Assembly (NCBI RefSeq): GCF_900090205.1
Contig: NZ_LT607802.1
Span: forward strand, 3,427,923 to 3,491,922
Source of the DNA: Vogesella sp. LIG4
Lineage (GTDB): Bacteria > Pseudomonadota > Gammaproteobacteria > Burkholderiales > Chromobacteriaceae
DNA length: 64,000 bases
Reading direction: 5' to 3'
In this document: positions 23,449-32,370 of the stretch, in pieces
How positions within the stretch are numbered: the stretch's first letter is position 1
Layout of the letters: each line of letters starts with the position of its first letter
Notes under the pieces: model-generated
Databases searched by the model: none
What the model was told of the DNA's origin: nothing
What the model saw: the letters and a program-made list of their open reading frames with translations, nothing else
Translations under genes and position numbers: made by a program

Positions 23449-24999
23449 ATGACCGGCAAACTCTACCTGGTCTCCGTCGGCCCCGGCACCGCCGAGCTGA
23501 TTCCGCCGATGGTGAGGGACGCCCTCGCCGCCAGCGAGGTGATCGTTTCCTACGAGCTGTACCTGACCTGGATCCAGCCGTGGATCACCGGCAAGGATAT
23601 CCGCACCCTGCCGCTGACCCAGGAGCGCGAACGCGCCCGCCTGGCGCTGGAACAGGCACGCGCCGGCAAGACGGTGGCGCTGATCTCCAGCGGAGATATC
23701 GGCATCTACGCCATGGCCACGCTGGCCTACGAGGACATGCTGGAGAGCGACAGCTTCGACGTGCAGCTGATTCCCGGCATTACCTCGGCCAACGCCTGCG
23801 CCTCGCTGCTGGGGGCGCCGCTGTCGCACGACTTTGCCACCCTGAGCCTGTCCGACCTGCTGTGCCCGTGGGAGTGGATTGAAAAGCGCGCCCGCCACAT
23901 CGCCGAGGCGGACCTCGCCGCGGTGTTCTACAACGTGCAGAGCCGCCAGCGCCAGGAAGGCGTGTACCGCGTGCTGGACATCATGCTTGAGCACAAGCGC
24001 CCCGAGACGCTGTGCGGCATCGTGCACAACGCCTACCGCGAGGGCCAGACGGTGGAGGTGGTAACGCTGGCCGAGCTGCGCACGCGCCGCTTCGACATGC
24101 TGACCTCCATCGTGATCGGCAACCGCTTCACCAAGCGCAAGCGCAGCTGGATCTACTCGCCGCGCGGCTACGGCAACTGGGACGACACGCCGGACACGGT
24201 AAAAGCCGACACGCTGCCCACGGGCGCGGTGTGGGTGTTCTCCGGCACCAGCGACGGCAATGCGCTGGCAAGCGAGATCGCCGGGGCCGGCCACGCGGTA
24301 GTGGTGTCGAGCGCCAGCGACTACGGCGCGGAACTGGTCAGCCGGAACTGCCCGGGGCTGACCACCGTTGCCGGCCGGCTGGGGGTCGAACGCCGCCGCG
24401 AGCTGCTGCGCGACAGCGCGGCGCGCGCCATCGTCGATGCCACCCATCCGTTTGCCAGCGATATGTCTCAGCAGCTGATTGCGCTGGCCGCCGAGCTGTC
24501 GCTGCCCTACCAGCGCTACGAGCGCCCGGGCAGCGACACAGCCGCGCCGGCCGCCCATGTGCAGCGCGTTGCCAGCATGGACGATGCCGCACAGCTGGCG
24601 ATGCGCTGCGGCCAACGTATCTTCCTCGCCACCGGCAGCAAGGAGCTGGTGCGCTTCGTCAAGGCCGACGGCGCCGCCGCACGGCAATGGTTCGTGCGCC
24701 TGGCGCCGGACCCGCAGCACCTGCAGCGCGCCATCGACGCCGGCATCCCGCGCGCCAACCTGCTGGCGATGCAGGGGCCGTTCTCGCAGGCGGCCAACGA
24801 GACGCTGTGGCGCGACTGGGGCATAGACTGCGTGGTCACCAAGGATTCCGGCGATGCCGGCGGCTACGGCGCCAAGGTAGCAGCCACGGCCGCACTGGGC
24901 ATTCCGCTGATCGTGGTGGAGCGCCCCCGCATCGACTACCCCGCCGTCAGCACCGGTTTCAGCGGCGTGCTGGCAGCCCTTGCGGAGGCCCGGCCATGA
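23449..24999 (+). CDS. Precorrin-3B C17-methyltransferase - precorrin-6A reductase fusion (CobJ-CobK)
   Basis: 516 residues. Residues 1-~245 are CobJ/CbiH: SVGPGTAELIPPMVRDAL, ISSGDIGIYAMATLAYE, IPGITSANACASLLGAPL and the conserved TSIVIGNRFT strand. They methylate C17 and contract the ring. Residues ~260-516 are CobK/CbiJ: VFSGTSDGNALA (nucleotide loop), RLGVERRRELLRD, DATHPFASDMS, and VTKDSGDAGGYGAKVAA near the end. They reduce (cobalt-)precorrin-6A. ATG 23449 is taken; a TTG 18 nt upstream is in frame. The 42-nt gap before it is one of the few spacers in this operon. Motif copy at 24607-24616. Confidence 0.94.
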   Translation: MTGKLYLVSVGPGTAELIPPMVRDALAASEVIVSYELYLTWIQPWITGKDIRTLPLTQERERARLALEQARAGKTVALISSGDIGIYAMATLAYEDMLESDSFDVQLIPGITSANACASLLGAPLSHDFATLSLSDLLCPWEWIEKRARHIAEADLAAVFYNVQSRQRQEGVYRVLDIMLEHKRPETLCGIVHNAYREGQTVEVVTLAELRTRRFDMLTSIVIGNRFTKRKRSWIYSPRGYGNWDDTPDTVKADTLPTGAVWVFSGTSDGNALASEIAGAGHAVVVSSASDYGAELVSRNCPGLTTVAGRLGVERRRELLRDSAARAIVDATHPFASDMSQQLIALAAELSLPYQRYERPGSDTAAPAAHVQRVASMDDAAQLAMRCGQRIFLATGSKELVRFVKADGAAARQWFVRLAPDPQHLQRAIDAGIPRANLLAMQGPFSQAANETLWRDWGIDCVVTKDSGDAGGYGAKVAATAALGIPLIVVERPRIDYPAVSTGFSGVLAALAEARP

Positions 25000-26096
25000 G
25001 CACGCCGCGTATTCCGGTTACCGTGATCACCGGCTTTCTCGGTGCCGGCAAGACCACCCTGCTGTCGAACCTGATTCGTGACAGCAAGCAGCGGCGCCTC
25101 GCCATCCTGGTCAACGAGTTCGGCGAAGTGTCCATCGATGGCGCGCTGCTGCGCAATGAAGGCAGCGGCGCCGAGATCCACGACCTGGCCAATGGCCTGG
25201 TCGCCTACGACGATGACGCAGACTTCCTGCCCACCATGCTGGCGCTGTGGCAACGCCGCAGCGTGATCGACCATGTGCTGATCGAGACCTCCGGCCTGGC
25301 GCTGCCGTCGGCGGTAATGGAACAGCTGCAGGGCGAGGCGCTGGCGCCCTGCTTCGTGCTAGACGCCACGCTGGCGGTAGTCGACACCCCCTTGCTGCTG
25401 GACGGCGCTTTCGGCCAGCCCGCAGGCGAGGCACGCAGCATCGACGCCCCGGTGGCCGAGCTGTTCGAGCTGCAGCTGGCCAACGCCGACATCGTGGTGC
25501 TGAACAAGATCGACGGCTTGGACGACGAGGCGCTGCTGGCGGCGGAAAGCCGCGTGCGCGCGCTGGCGCCGTCTATCCGCTTCATCGAACTGGCCCACGA
25601 GGCCAGGCTCGACACCCGGCTGACGCTGGGCCTGCACCTGCACGAGCCGGCCAACAGCGCCCACCGCCACTACGGCCCGGTGGCCAGCATGCCGGGGCTC
25701 ACGATGCGGCCGCTGGCCAACCAGGGCCTGCTCGACGGCCACAGCCACAGTGGGCTGGGTGCGCACAGCCACGGCCTGGCCACCCACAAGCACTTCCATG
25801 AGCAGGACCCGGGCTGGCAGTCGTTCATGATCCGCAGCAAGGAACAACAGCACCCCGACACCCTGCGCGACGCCGTCGCCGCCCTGGCCCGCAGCGAACC
25901 CATCCTGCGGGTAAAGGGTTTCGCGCCGTGCGCAGCAGGCCGGCTGCTGATCCAGGCGGTGCGCAGCCGGGTCGAGGCCAGTATTGACCCGACAGGCACG
26001 GCACGTCAGGCGCAACTGGTGTTCATCGGCTACCACCCCAGCCGCCCGCGCCTGCTGGAACGCCTGCAGGCGCTCACCGGCACGGCATGGCACTAG
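24996..26096 (+). CDS. cobW: CobW family (COG0523) GTPase lacking the CxCC motif
   Basis: 366 residues. G3E GTPase with Walker A GFLGAGKTTLL, VNEFGEVSIDG, IETSGLALP and NKIDG (base recognition). A His-rich loop GHSHSGLGAHSHGLATHKHF lies at ~248-267, and the C-terminal CobW_C domain has RVKGF and QLVFIGY. The metal-binding CxCC found after the NG in most members is here NGLVAYDDD, so the usual metal site is missing. It probably delivers Co2+ to the chelatase; the His loop may substitute (inference). Starts within the cobJK stop codon overlap. Confidence 0.92.
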   Translation: MSTPRIPVTVITGFLGAGKTTLLSNLIRDSKQRRLAILVNEFGEVSIDGALLRNEGSGAEIHDLANGLVAYDDDADFLPTMLALWQRRSVIDHVLIETSGLALPSAVMEQLQGEALAPCFVLDATLAVVDTPLLLDGAFGQPAGEARSIDAPVAELFELQLANADIVVLNKIDGLDDEALLAAESRVRALAPSIRFIELAHEARLDTRLTLGLHLHEPANSAHRHYGPVASMPGLTMRPLANQGLLDGHSHSGLGAHSHGLATHKHFHEQDPGWQSFMIRSKEQQHPDTLRDAVAALARSEPILRVKGFAPCAAGRLLIQAVRSRVEASIDPTGTARQAQLVFIGYHPSRPRLLERLQALTGTAWH

Positions 26097-26128
26097 ATGC
26101 ACGCCCATGAATTCATGAAGGAAAACAG

Positions 26129-26731
26129 ATGAAAACCGATCACGAATCGCACCAGCGCATGACCGAGCGGCGCAAAGCCGGCTTCGAGAAGAAGAAAGCG
26201 GCGGCAACACAGGAAAAGGGCCTGCTGATCGTCAATACCGGCACCGGCAAGGGCAAGAGTTCGGCGGCGTTCGGCATGGGCCTGCGCGTGGTGGGCCACG
26301 GCATGCGCCTTGGCGTGGTGCAGTTCATCAAGGGCGCGCTGCACACTGCCGAGCGCGACCTGCTGGGCGGCTTCGACAACTGCGACTTCCTCACCATGGG
26401 CGATGGCTATACCTGGAACACGCAGGACCGCAGCGCCGATATCGCCACCGCCCGCAAGGGCTGGGACGAGGCGCGCCGCATGATAGCCAGCGGCGACTAC
26501 GACATGGTGATCCTCGACGAACTCAATATCGTGCTGAAGTACGAATACCTGCCGCTGGACGAGGTGCTGGCGGTGTTCGCCGCCCGCCCGGCCAACCTGC
26601 ACGTGGTGGTCACCGGCCGCCATGCACCGGAGGCGCTGATCGAGGCTGCCGACCTGGTGACCGAAATGCGGCTGGTGAAGCACCCCTACCGCGAACAGGG
26701 CATCAAGGCGCAGCAGGGCGTCGAGTACTGA
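26129..26731 (+). CDS. cobO: Cob(I)yrinic acid a,c-diamide adenosyltransferase (CobO/BtuR)
   Basis: 200 residues. Transfers the adenosyl group of ATP to Co(I) corrinoids. Seen: NTGTGKGKSSAAFGMGLR (P-loop of the CobA/CobO type), VVQFIKGALHTAERDLL, MVILDELNIVLKYEYL and VTGRHAPEALIEAADLVTEM. It is preceded by AAGGAAAAC and follows cobW after 32 nt. The last residues QGIKAQQGVEY are the family's usual C-terminus, so the protein is full length. Confidence 0.96.
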   Translation: MKTDHESHQRMTERRKAGFEKKKAAATQEKGLLIVNTGTGKGKSSAAFGMGLRVVGHGMRLGVVQFIKGALHTAERDLLGGFDNCDFLTMGDGYTWNTQDRSADIATARKGWDEARRMIASGDYDMVILDELNIVLKYEYLPLDEVLAVFAARPANLHVVVTGRHAPEALIEAADLVTEMRLVKHPYREQGIKAQQGVEY

Positions 26732-26732
26732 G

Positions 26733-28046
26733 ATGAGCGCCGACACCGTCCGCCACTGCCCGGCGCTGTTCCTCACCGCGCCGGCCTCGCACCAGGGCAA
26801 GACCACGCTGACCGCTGGCCTCGCGCGCTACCACCGCGACCAGGGCCGGCGCGTGCGCGTGTTCAAGACCGGCCCGGACTACCTCGACCCCTATATCCTG
26901 GAACAGGCATCGGGCCACCCCGTGCATTCGCTCGACCTGTGGATGACCGGCGAGGACGACTGCCGGCACCGGCTGTACGCCGCCGCAGCGGATGCCGACC
27001 TGATCCTGATCGAGGGCAGCATGGGGATGTTCGACGGCACGCCATCCAGCGCCGACCTGGCCGCCACCCTGGGCGTACCGCTGCTGGCGGTGATAGACGT
27101 CACCGGCATGGCGCAGACCTTCGCCGCCGTGGCGCACGGCCTGGCGAGCTTCCGCCCCGGGCTGGCTTTCCATGGCGTGCTGGCCAACCGCGTGGCCAGC
27201 GCCCGTCACGCCGAGATGCTGCTGCAGGCGCTGCCGACTGAGCTGCGCTGCGTCGGCACCGTGCTGCGCGACGAGGCCATGGCGCTGCCGGAACGCCACC
27301 TCGGCCTGGTGCAGGCGCAGGAAGTAGACGACCTCGAAGCGCGGCTGCAGCAGGCAGCCGCGCAGATTGCCGGCACGGCACTGGTCGAGCTGCCACCGGC
27401 GGTGGCCTTGCGGCCAACCTTTGCCGCTGCCGTGCCGCCGCTGCTGGCCGGCACAACCATCGCCATCGCCCGCGACAAGGCGTTTTCATTCATCTACCCG
27501 GCCAATATCGAACTGCTCGCCGCGCTGGGCGCGACGCTCGCCTTCTTCTCGCCGCTGGCCGACGAAGCGCTGCCGCCCGCCGACGCCGTCTACCTGCCCG
27601 GCGGCTACCCGGAGCTGCACCTGGCCACGCTCGCCGCCAGCCAGCGCACCGCGGCCGGCCTGCGGCAGCACGTCGCCGCCGGCAAGCCGCTGTACGCCGA
27701 ATGCGGCGGCATGCTCTACCTGCTCGATGCGCTCACCGACAAAACCGGTGCCAGCGGCGCCATGCTCGGCCTGTTGCCCGGGCATGCCACGCTGGGGCGG
27801 CGCCTGGCCGGGCTTGGCCTGCAGTCGGTAACGCTGGGCGGCGGCGAGCTGCGCGGCCACACCTTCCATTACACCAGCCTCGCGACGCCCTTGACGCCGG
27901 CCACCCATGCGGTGCGCAACAGTAGCCCGCTGCCGGGCGAGGCGCTGTATTGCCACGGCAGCATCGTCGCCAGCTATCTGCACCTGTACTTCCCATCCAA
28001 CCCGTTTGCCACCGCCGTGCTGTTCACGGGCAAGACCACACCATGA
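26733..28046 (+). CDS. cobB: Cobyrinic/hydrogenobyrinic acid a,c-diamide synthase
   Basis: 437 residues. Amidates the a and c acetate side chains. The N-terminal synthetase domain has SHQGKTTLTAGLARYH, FKTGPDYLDP and IEGSMGMFDG; the C-terminal type 1 amidotransferase domain has the nucleophile in YAECGGMLYLLDAL and YLPGGYPELH. The start is 1 nt after the cobO stop. It acts just before adenosylation and before cobyric acid synthase. Motif copy at 27409-27419. Confidence 0.96.
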   Translation: MSADTVRHCPALFLTAPASHQGKTTLTAGLARYHRDQGRRVRVFKTGPDYLDPYILEQASGHPVHSLDLWMTGEDDCRHRLYAAAADADLILIEGSMGMFDGTPSSADLAATLGVPLLAVIDVTGMAQTFAAVAHGLASFRPGLAFHGVLANRVASARHAEMLLQALPTELRCVGTVLRDEAMALPERHLGLVQAQEVDDLEARLQQAAAQIAGTALVELPPAVALRPTFAAAVPPLLAGTTIAIARDKAFSFIYPANIELLAALGATLAFFSPLADEALPPADAVYLPGGYPELHLATLAASQRTAAGLRQHVAAGKPLYAECGGMLYLLDALTDKTGASGAMLGLLPGHATLGRRLAGLGLQSVTLGGGELRGHTFHYTSLATPLTPATHAVRNSSPLPGEALYCHGSIVASYLHLYFPSNPFATAVLFTGKTTP

Positions 28047-28699
28047 ATCGATATAACGACCTCGAAATTGCCGCCGTCTACCGCGCCATTCGCGAACGGC
28101 GCGACATGCGCCACTTCCTGCCCGACCCGATTGACCCCGAGCTACTCACCCGCCTGCTGCAAGCCGCGCACCTCGCCCCCAGCGTCGGCTTCATGCAGCC
28201 ATGGCGCTTCATCCGTATCAGCGATAGCCGGCTGCGCCGCGATATGCACGCGCTGGTGGAAGCCGAACGCGTACGCACCGCCGTAGCGCTGGGTGAACGC
28301 GAGGACGAGTTCATGCGGCTCAAGGTGGAAGGTCTTCTCGACTGTGGCGAGGTACTGGTGGCCGCGCTGATGGATGACCGCGAGCGCCATGTCTTCGGCC
28401 GCCGCACCTTGCCGGAGATGGATCTGGCTTCGGTGGCCTGCGCCATCCAGAACATGTGGCTCGCCGCCCGCGCCGAAGGCATCGGCCTGGGCTGGGTCTC
28501 GCTGTTCGACCCGCTGGCACTGGGCGAGCTGCTACAGCTGCCGCCCGGCGCCAAGGCGGTAGCCATCCTCTGCCTCGGCCACGTGGAACAGTTCTACGCC
28601 AAACCCATGCTGGAGCAGGAGAACTGGGCACAGCGCCAACAGCTGGAAACCCTGCTGTTTGAGAACCATTGGCAAAGTCACGCCCCCTCAGCTGAATGA
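28043..28699 (+). CDS. bluB: 5,6-dimethylbenzimidazole synthase BluB
   Basis: 218 residues, nitroreductase fold. BluB splits reduced FMN with O2 to make the lower ligand of cobalamin. The diagnostic stretches are RRDMRHFLPDPID, LLQAAHLAPSVGFMQPWRFI and GLGWVSLFDPLAL, with CLGHVEQFY near the end. It is the last gene of the riboswitch-led operon and overlaps cobB by 4 nt. Because the reaction needs oxygen, the organism makes DMB aerobically even though part of the corrin route is of anaerobic type. Confidence 0.95.
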   Translation: MNRYNDLEIAAVYRAIRERRDMRHFLPDPIDPELLTRLLQAAHLAPSVGFMQPWRFIRISDSRLRRDMHALVEAERVRTAVALGEREDEFMRLKVEGLLDCGEVLVAALMDDRERHVFGRRTLPEMDLASVACAIQNMWLAARAEGIGLGWVSLFDPLALGELLQLPPGAKAVAILCLGHVEQFYAKPMLEQENWAQRQQLETLLFENHWQSHAPSAE

Positions 28700-28729
28700 A
28701 AGTTGCCAAAATCAACAGGCAGCTTTTTT
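28699..28729 (+). terminator. Rho-independent terminator of the cobalamin operon
   Basis: Stem AAAGTTGCC / GGCAGCTTT with a 10-nt loop, followed by more T. The stem begins on the last base of the bluB stop codon. Confidence 0.7.
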
Positions 28730-29055
28730 GATCGCCCCGCCCACATCCGGGCATGTGCGGAATGCTGTGTAAACCGGTCGCTGCCCGCCGAGCTGTCGAA
28801 ATATTCCCTGTGATGGCGGCTGCTTTCGCCGACACTGCGACCCGCGCGTGCCGACAGATAATCGTGGTTGACGTGCGGGGGTATGCAGGCGGGCTTGTGC
28901 GGGCTGCGCAGCCGTGAGGGTTCCGGTATAGTAATGCGCAACTTCTTCACATACCCGCTTGCGCCCTCCAGCAAAATCAATTGGGGGTACAAAAGGGGGC
29001 ACCAAATAGCTGGCAAAACTCACGAGGCCAGTAAATTCAAGGGTTTAAGTCAAAT
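28730..29055. other. Intergenic stretch before trpG
   Basis: About 326 bp with no recognisable gene. A frame on the plus strand runs into trpG but contains only one Trp codon and no attenuator-like hairpin with a T-tract, so a trp leader is not supported. A TATAGT at about 28927 could be a -10 element, but no matching -35 was seen. Confidence 0.4.
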
Positions 29056-29625
29056 ATGCTATTGATGATCGACAACTACGACTCCTTCACCTACAACCTG
29101 GTGCAGTACTTTGGCGAACTGGGCCAGGACGTGAAGGTGTTCCGCAATGACGAGATCACCCTGCAGGAAATCGAAGCACTGGCACCCAAGTACCTGGTGC
29201 TGTCACCCGGCCCCTGCACGCCGAACGAGGCCGGCATTTCGCTGGCGGCCATCGAGCACTTCGCCGGCAAGCTGCCCATCATGGGCGTGTGCCTCGGCCA
29301 CCAGAGCATCGGCCAGGCCTTTGGCGGCAAGATCATCCACGCCAAGCAGCTGATGCACGGCAAGGTATCGCCGGTGCAGCACCACGATGTCGGCATGTTC
29401 CGTGACCTGCCTAACCCGGTAACCTGTACCCGCTACCACTCGCTGGTGATCGAGCGCGAAACGCTGCCGGACTGCCTGGAAATCACCGCCTGGACGGAAG
29501 ATGGCGAAATCATGGGCGTGCGCCACAAGACCCTGCCCATCGAAGGTGTGCAGTTCCACCCGGAATCCATCCTCACCGAGCATGGCCACCGGATGCTGCA
29601 GAACTTCCTGCAAGAATTTGCCTGA
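29056..29625 (+). CDS. trpG: Anthranilate synthase component II (glutamine amidotransferase)
   Basis: 189 residues. Supplies ammonia from glutamine to TrpE (and may serve PabB for 4-amino-4-deoxychorismate). The frame has [28 protein letters not shown], nucleophile Cys in [16 protein letters not shown], and the His-Glu pair in [11 protein letters not shown]. trpD follows 21 nt later. No trpE is in the window. The translation start at 29056 has only a weak upstream GGGTTT. Confidence 0.95.
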   Translation: MLLMIDNYDSFTYNLVQYFGELGQDVKVFRNDEITLQEIEALAPKYLVLSPGPCTPNEAGISLAAIEHFAGKLPIMGVCLGHQSIGQAFGGKIIHAKQLMHGKVSPVQHHDVGMFRDLPNPVTCTRYHSLVIERETLPDCLEITAWTEDGEIMGVRHKTLPIEGVQFHPESILTEHGHRMLQNFLQEFA

Positions 29626-29646
29626 TACCCCACGGAGAAGCACCAG

Positions 29647-30672
29647 ATGATCACCCCGCAGGCCGCCCTCAATCGCCTGATTGACCAGAACGAACTGTTC
29701 CACGACGAAATGCTGGACCTGATGCGCCAGATCATGCGCGGCGAAGTGCCGGCCTCCGTGATCGCCGGCATCCTGGTAGGCCTGCGCGTGAAGACCGAAA
29801 GCGTGTCGGAGATCGCCGCCTCGGCGCAGGTGATGCGCGAATTCGCCATCAAGGTGCCGGTGAAGGATCGCAGCCACCTGGTGGACACCTGCGGCACCGG
29901 CGGCGACAAGTGCCACACCTTCAACATCTCAACCACCGCGGCCTTCGTTACCGCCGCCGCCGGTGCGCGCGTGGCCAAGCATGGCGGCCGTTCGGTATCG
30001 TCCAGCTCCGGTAGCGCCGATGTGCTGGAGGCACTGGGCGTGAACCTGAACCTGTCGGCCGAACAGGTTGGCCGCTGCATCGACGAAATCGGTGTCGGCT
30101 TCATGTTCGCCCCCAACCACCACACCGCCATGAAATACGTGGCACCGGTACGCCGTGAGCTGGGTGTGCGCACCATCTTCAACATCCTGGGCCCGCTGAC
30201 CAACCCGGCCGATGCACCGAACCAGGTAATGGGCGTGTTCCACCCCGACCTGGTGGGCATCCAGGCTCGGGTGCTGCAGGAACTGGGCAGCGACCGCGTG
30301 ATGATCGTGCATGGCGAGGATGGCCTGGACGAAATCACCCTGTCCGGCGACACGCTGGTGGCCGAGCTGAAGAATGGCCAGATCACTGAATACCGGCTGG
30401 ACCCGGCGCAATTCGGCCTCGGCTACGCCGCGCTGCCGATGCTGCGCGCCGACAGCGCCGAGCAGTCGCGCACCATCCTGCAGGGCGTACTGGCTGGCGA
30501 CAGCGGCCCGGCGCGCGACATCGTGCTGCTGAACGCCGCCGCCGCCATCTACACTGCAGGTATCGCCGAGAACCTGCAGGATGGCGTGGCACTGGCTCGC
30601 GATGTGATCGACAGCGGCAAGGCACGCCGCAAGCTGGACGAACTGGTCGAGTTGTCACGCTCGCTAGCCTGA
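29647..30672 (+). CDS. trpD: Anthranilate phosphoribosyltransferase
   Basis: 341 residues, matching the usual length. Transfers the phosphoribosyl group from PRPP to anthranilate. Seen: [20 protein letters not shown] (PRPP loop), [39 protein letters not shown] and [11 protein letters not shown]. It is co-transcribed with trpG; a strong terminator follows. trpC is separate at 44.2 kb, so the trp genes are split. Confidence 0.97.
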   Translation: MITPQAALNRLIDQNELFHDEMLDLMRQIMRGEVPASVIAGILVGLRVKTESVSEIAASAQVMREFAIKVPVKDRSHLVDTCGTGGDKCHTFNISTTAAFVTAAAGARVAKHGGRSVSSSSGSADVLEALGVNLNLSAEQVGRCIDEIGVGFMFAPNHHTAMKYVAPVRRELGVRTIFNILGPLTNPADAPNQVMGVFHPDLVGIQARVLQELGSDRVMIVHGEDGLDEITLSGDTLVAELKNGQITEYRLDPAQFGLGYAALPMLRADSAEQSRTILQGVLAGDSGPARDIVLLNAAAAIYTAGIAENLQDGVALARDVIDSGKARRKLDELVELSRSLA

Positions 30673-30694
30673 TTCCTGCCCGCCCCCGATATTC

Positions 30695-30727
30695 CGTCGC
30701 CGGCCTGCTGCCGGCGACGCCTTTTTT
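30695..30727 (+). terminator. Rho-independent terminator of trpGD
   Basis: Ten-bp stem CGTCGCCGGC / GCCGGCGACG with a CTGCT loop and a following TTTTTT. Confidence 0.92.
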
Positions 30728-30755
30728 GAGACCCGAGCAAGTGGACTTTCCCGTC

Positions 30756-32129
30756 ATGAGCATTGCCGCTTCCATCTTCAAGGCCTACGACATCCGCGGT
30801 ATCGTGGGTGACACTCTTACCGCCGATGCCGCCCGCCTGATCGGCCGCGCCATCGGCTCCGAAGCGCGCGAGCGCAATGTCAGCGCCATCTGCGTAGGCC
30901 GCGATGGCCGCCTGTCCGGTCCTGAGCTGTGCAACGCGCTGAGCGACGGCATCCGCGCCGCCGGCGTGGACGTGATCGACGTTGGCCGCGTGGCCACGCC
31001 GATGCTGTATTTCGCTGCCTACCAGCTGGAAACCTTCTCCGGCGTAATGGTCACCGGCAGTCACAACCCGCCGGACTACAACGGTTTCAAGATGATGCTG
31101 GACGGTGACACCCTGGCCGGCGACTGGATCCAGAAGCTGTACCAGCGCATCGTTAACAACGACTTTGCCAGCGGCCATGGCGGCTACCGCAGCCACGACA
31201 TCGTGGATGCCTACCTGGAGCGCATCCAGGGCGACATCAAGCTGGCCCGTCCGATGAAGATCGTGGTGGACTGCGGCAACGGCGTGCCGGGCGATTTTGC
31301 ACCGGAGCTGTTCCGTGGCCTGGGCTGCGAAGTGCACAAGCTGTTCTGCGAGGTGGACGGCAACTTCCCCAACCACCATCCGGACCCGGCCAAGCCGGAA
31401 AACCTGCAGGATGTGATCCAGGCGCTGCGCGACACCGATGCCGAAATCGGCCTGGCCTTCGACGGCGATGGCGACCGCCTGGGCGTGGTCACCAAGGACG
31501 GCAACATCATCTGGCCGGACCGCCAGCTGATCCTGTTCGCGCAGGATGTACTGTCACGCCAACCGGGCTGCAAGATCATCTACGACGTGAAGTGCACCCG
31601 CCTGCTGGCGCCGGCGATTCGCGCCGCCGGTGGCGAGCCGCTGATCAACCGCACCGGCCACAGCTTCATGAAAGCCGCGCTGAAGGAACACCCGGATGCC
31701 GGCCTCGCCGGTGAAATGTCCGGCCACGTGTTCTTCAAGGAGCGCTGGTACGGCTTCGACGACGGCCTGTACGCCGGCGCGCGCCTGCTGGAGATCCTGT
31801 CCAAGGTGGCAGACCCGTCTGCGGTGCTGAATGCGCTGCCGGATGCGCTGTCCACCCCGGAGCTGAACCTGAAGACCGCCGAGGGCGAGAATCACGCGCT
31901 GATCGCCCGCCTGCAGCACAGCGCACAGTTCGAGGGCGCCGAGAACATCATCAGTATCGACGGCCTGCGCGTGGAGTACGCCGACGGCTTCGGCCTGATG
32001 CGCGCCTCCAATACCACGCCGGTGATCGTACTGCGCTTCGAGGCCGACAACGCCGCCGCGCTGCAACGCATCCAGGACGACTTCCGCCGCGTGCTGGCCA
32101 GGGAAACCAGCGCAACGCTGCCGTTCTGA
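30756..32129 (+). CDS. Phosphomannomutase/phosphoglucomutase (AlgC/ManB type)
   Basis: 457 residues. Interconverts hexose 1- and 6-phosphates for cell-surface sugar precursors. Seen: FKAYDIRGIVG at the start, catalytic Ser in VTGSHNPPDYNGFK, metal loop AFDGDGDRLGVV, sugar-specificity loop GEMSGHVFFKERW and the phosphate-binding RASNTTPVIVLRFEA. ATG 30756 gives the usual N-terminus; the frame opens 30 nt earlier. The gene is flanked by a terminator upstream and by a MITE-like element that begins on its stop codon. Confidence 0.94.
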   Translation: MSIAASIFKAYDIRGIVGDTLTADAARLIGRAIGSEARERNVSAICVGRDGRLSGPELCNALSDGIRAAGVDVIDVGRVATPMLYFAAYQLETFSGVMVTGSHNPPDYNGFKMMLDGDTLAGDWIQKLYQRIVNNDFASGHGGYRSHDIVDAYLERIQGDIKLARPMKIVVDCGNGVPGDFAPELFRGLGCEVHKLFCEVDGNFPNHHPDPAKPENLQDVIQALRDTDAEIGLAFDGDGDRLGVVTKDGNIIWPDRQLILFAQDVLSRQPGCKIIYDVKCTRLLAPAIRAAGGEPLINRTGHSFMKAALKEHPDAGLAGEMSGHVFFKERWYGFDDGLYAGARLLEILSKVADPSAVLNALPDALSTPELNLKTAEGENHALIARLQHSAQFEGAENIISIDGLRVEYADGFGLMRASNTTPVIVLRFEADNAAALQRIQDDFRRVLARETSATLPF

Positions 32130-32270
32130 GAGCGTGTACACGATCGGCTGCGCTTCGGCGATACTGCGTTAAAAACGTCTTCGGAATGCTCATTTACTAC
32201 TTGTAAACTCCGCTTCCTCAGCCATTTTCGCCTTGTCTCGCTTTAGCTCGCTAGCTCGTGAACATGCTCT
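32129..32270. repeat. MITE-like 142-bp element with 15-bp imperfect terminal inverted repeats
   Basis: The left end AGAGCGTGTACACGA and the right end TCGTGAACATGCTCT are inverted repeats matching at 13 of 15 positions. The interior is AT-richer than its surroundings and non-coding, with a recurring core (GCTCATTTACTACTTGTAAA). It begins on the last base of the phosphomannomutase stop codon, and a CTGAG is present at both outer edges. No second copy was seen in this window. I recall similar elements in other proteobacterial genomes but cannot search. Confidence 0.6.
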
Positions 32271-32301
32271 GAGCGATAATCGCCGCCATTTAGCACCCCA
32301 G

Positions 32302-32328
32302 GGTTGGCCGCATGCGGCCAACCTTTTT
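32302..32328 (+). terminator. Terminator built from two inverted motif copies
   Basis: GGTTGGCCGCA is followed immediately by its own reverse complement, a perfect 22-bp palindrome (32302-32323), then TTTTT. It terminates the phosphomannomutase transcript just before prmB. Confidence 0.75.
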
Positions 32329-32370
32329 GTTCCACCGCTTGCCGCGGTGCCCAGTTTTGAAAGGAATGCC

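Noticed and set aside
28868..29065. Possible trp leader peptide before trpG
   Set aside because: Only one Trp codon, no alternative hairpins with a T-tract, and the frame runs into trpG.
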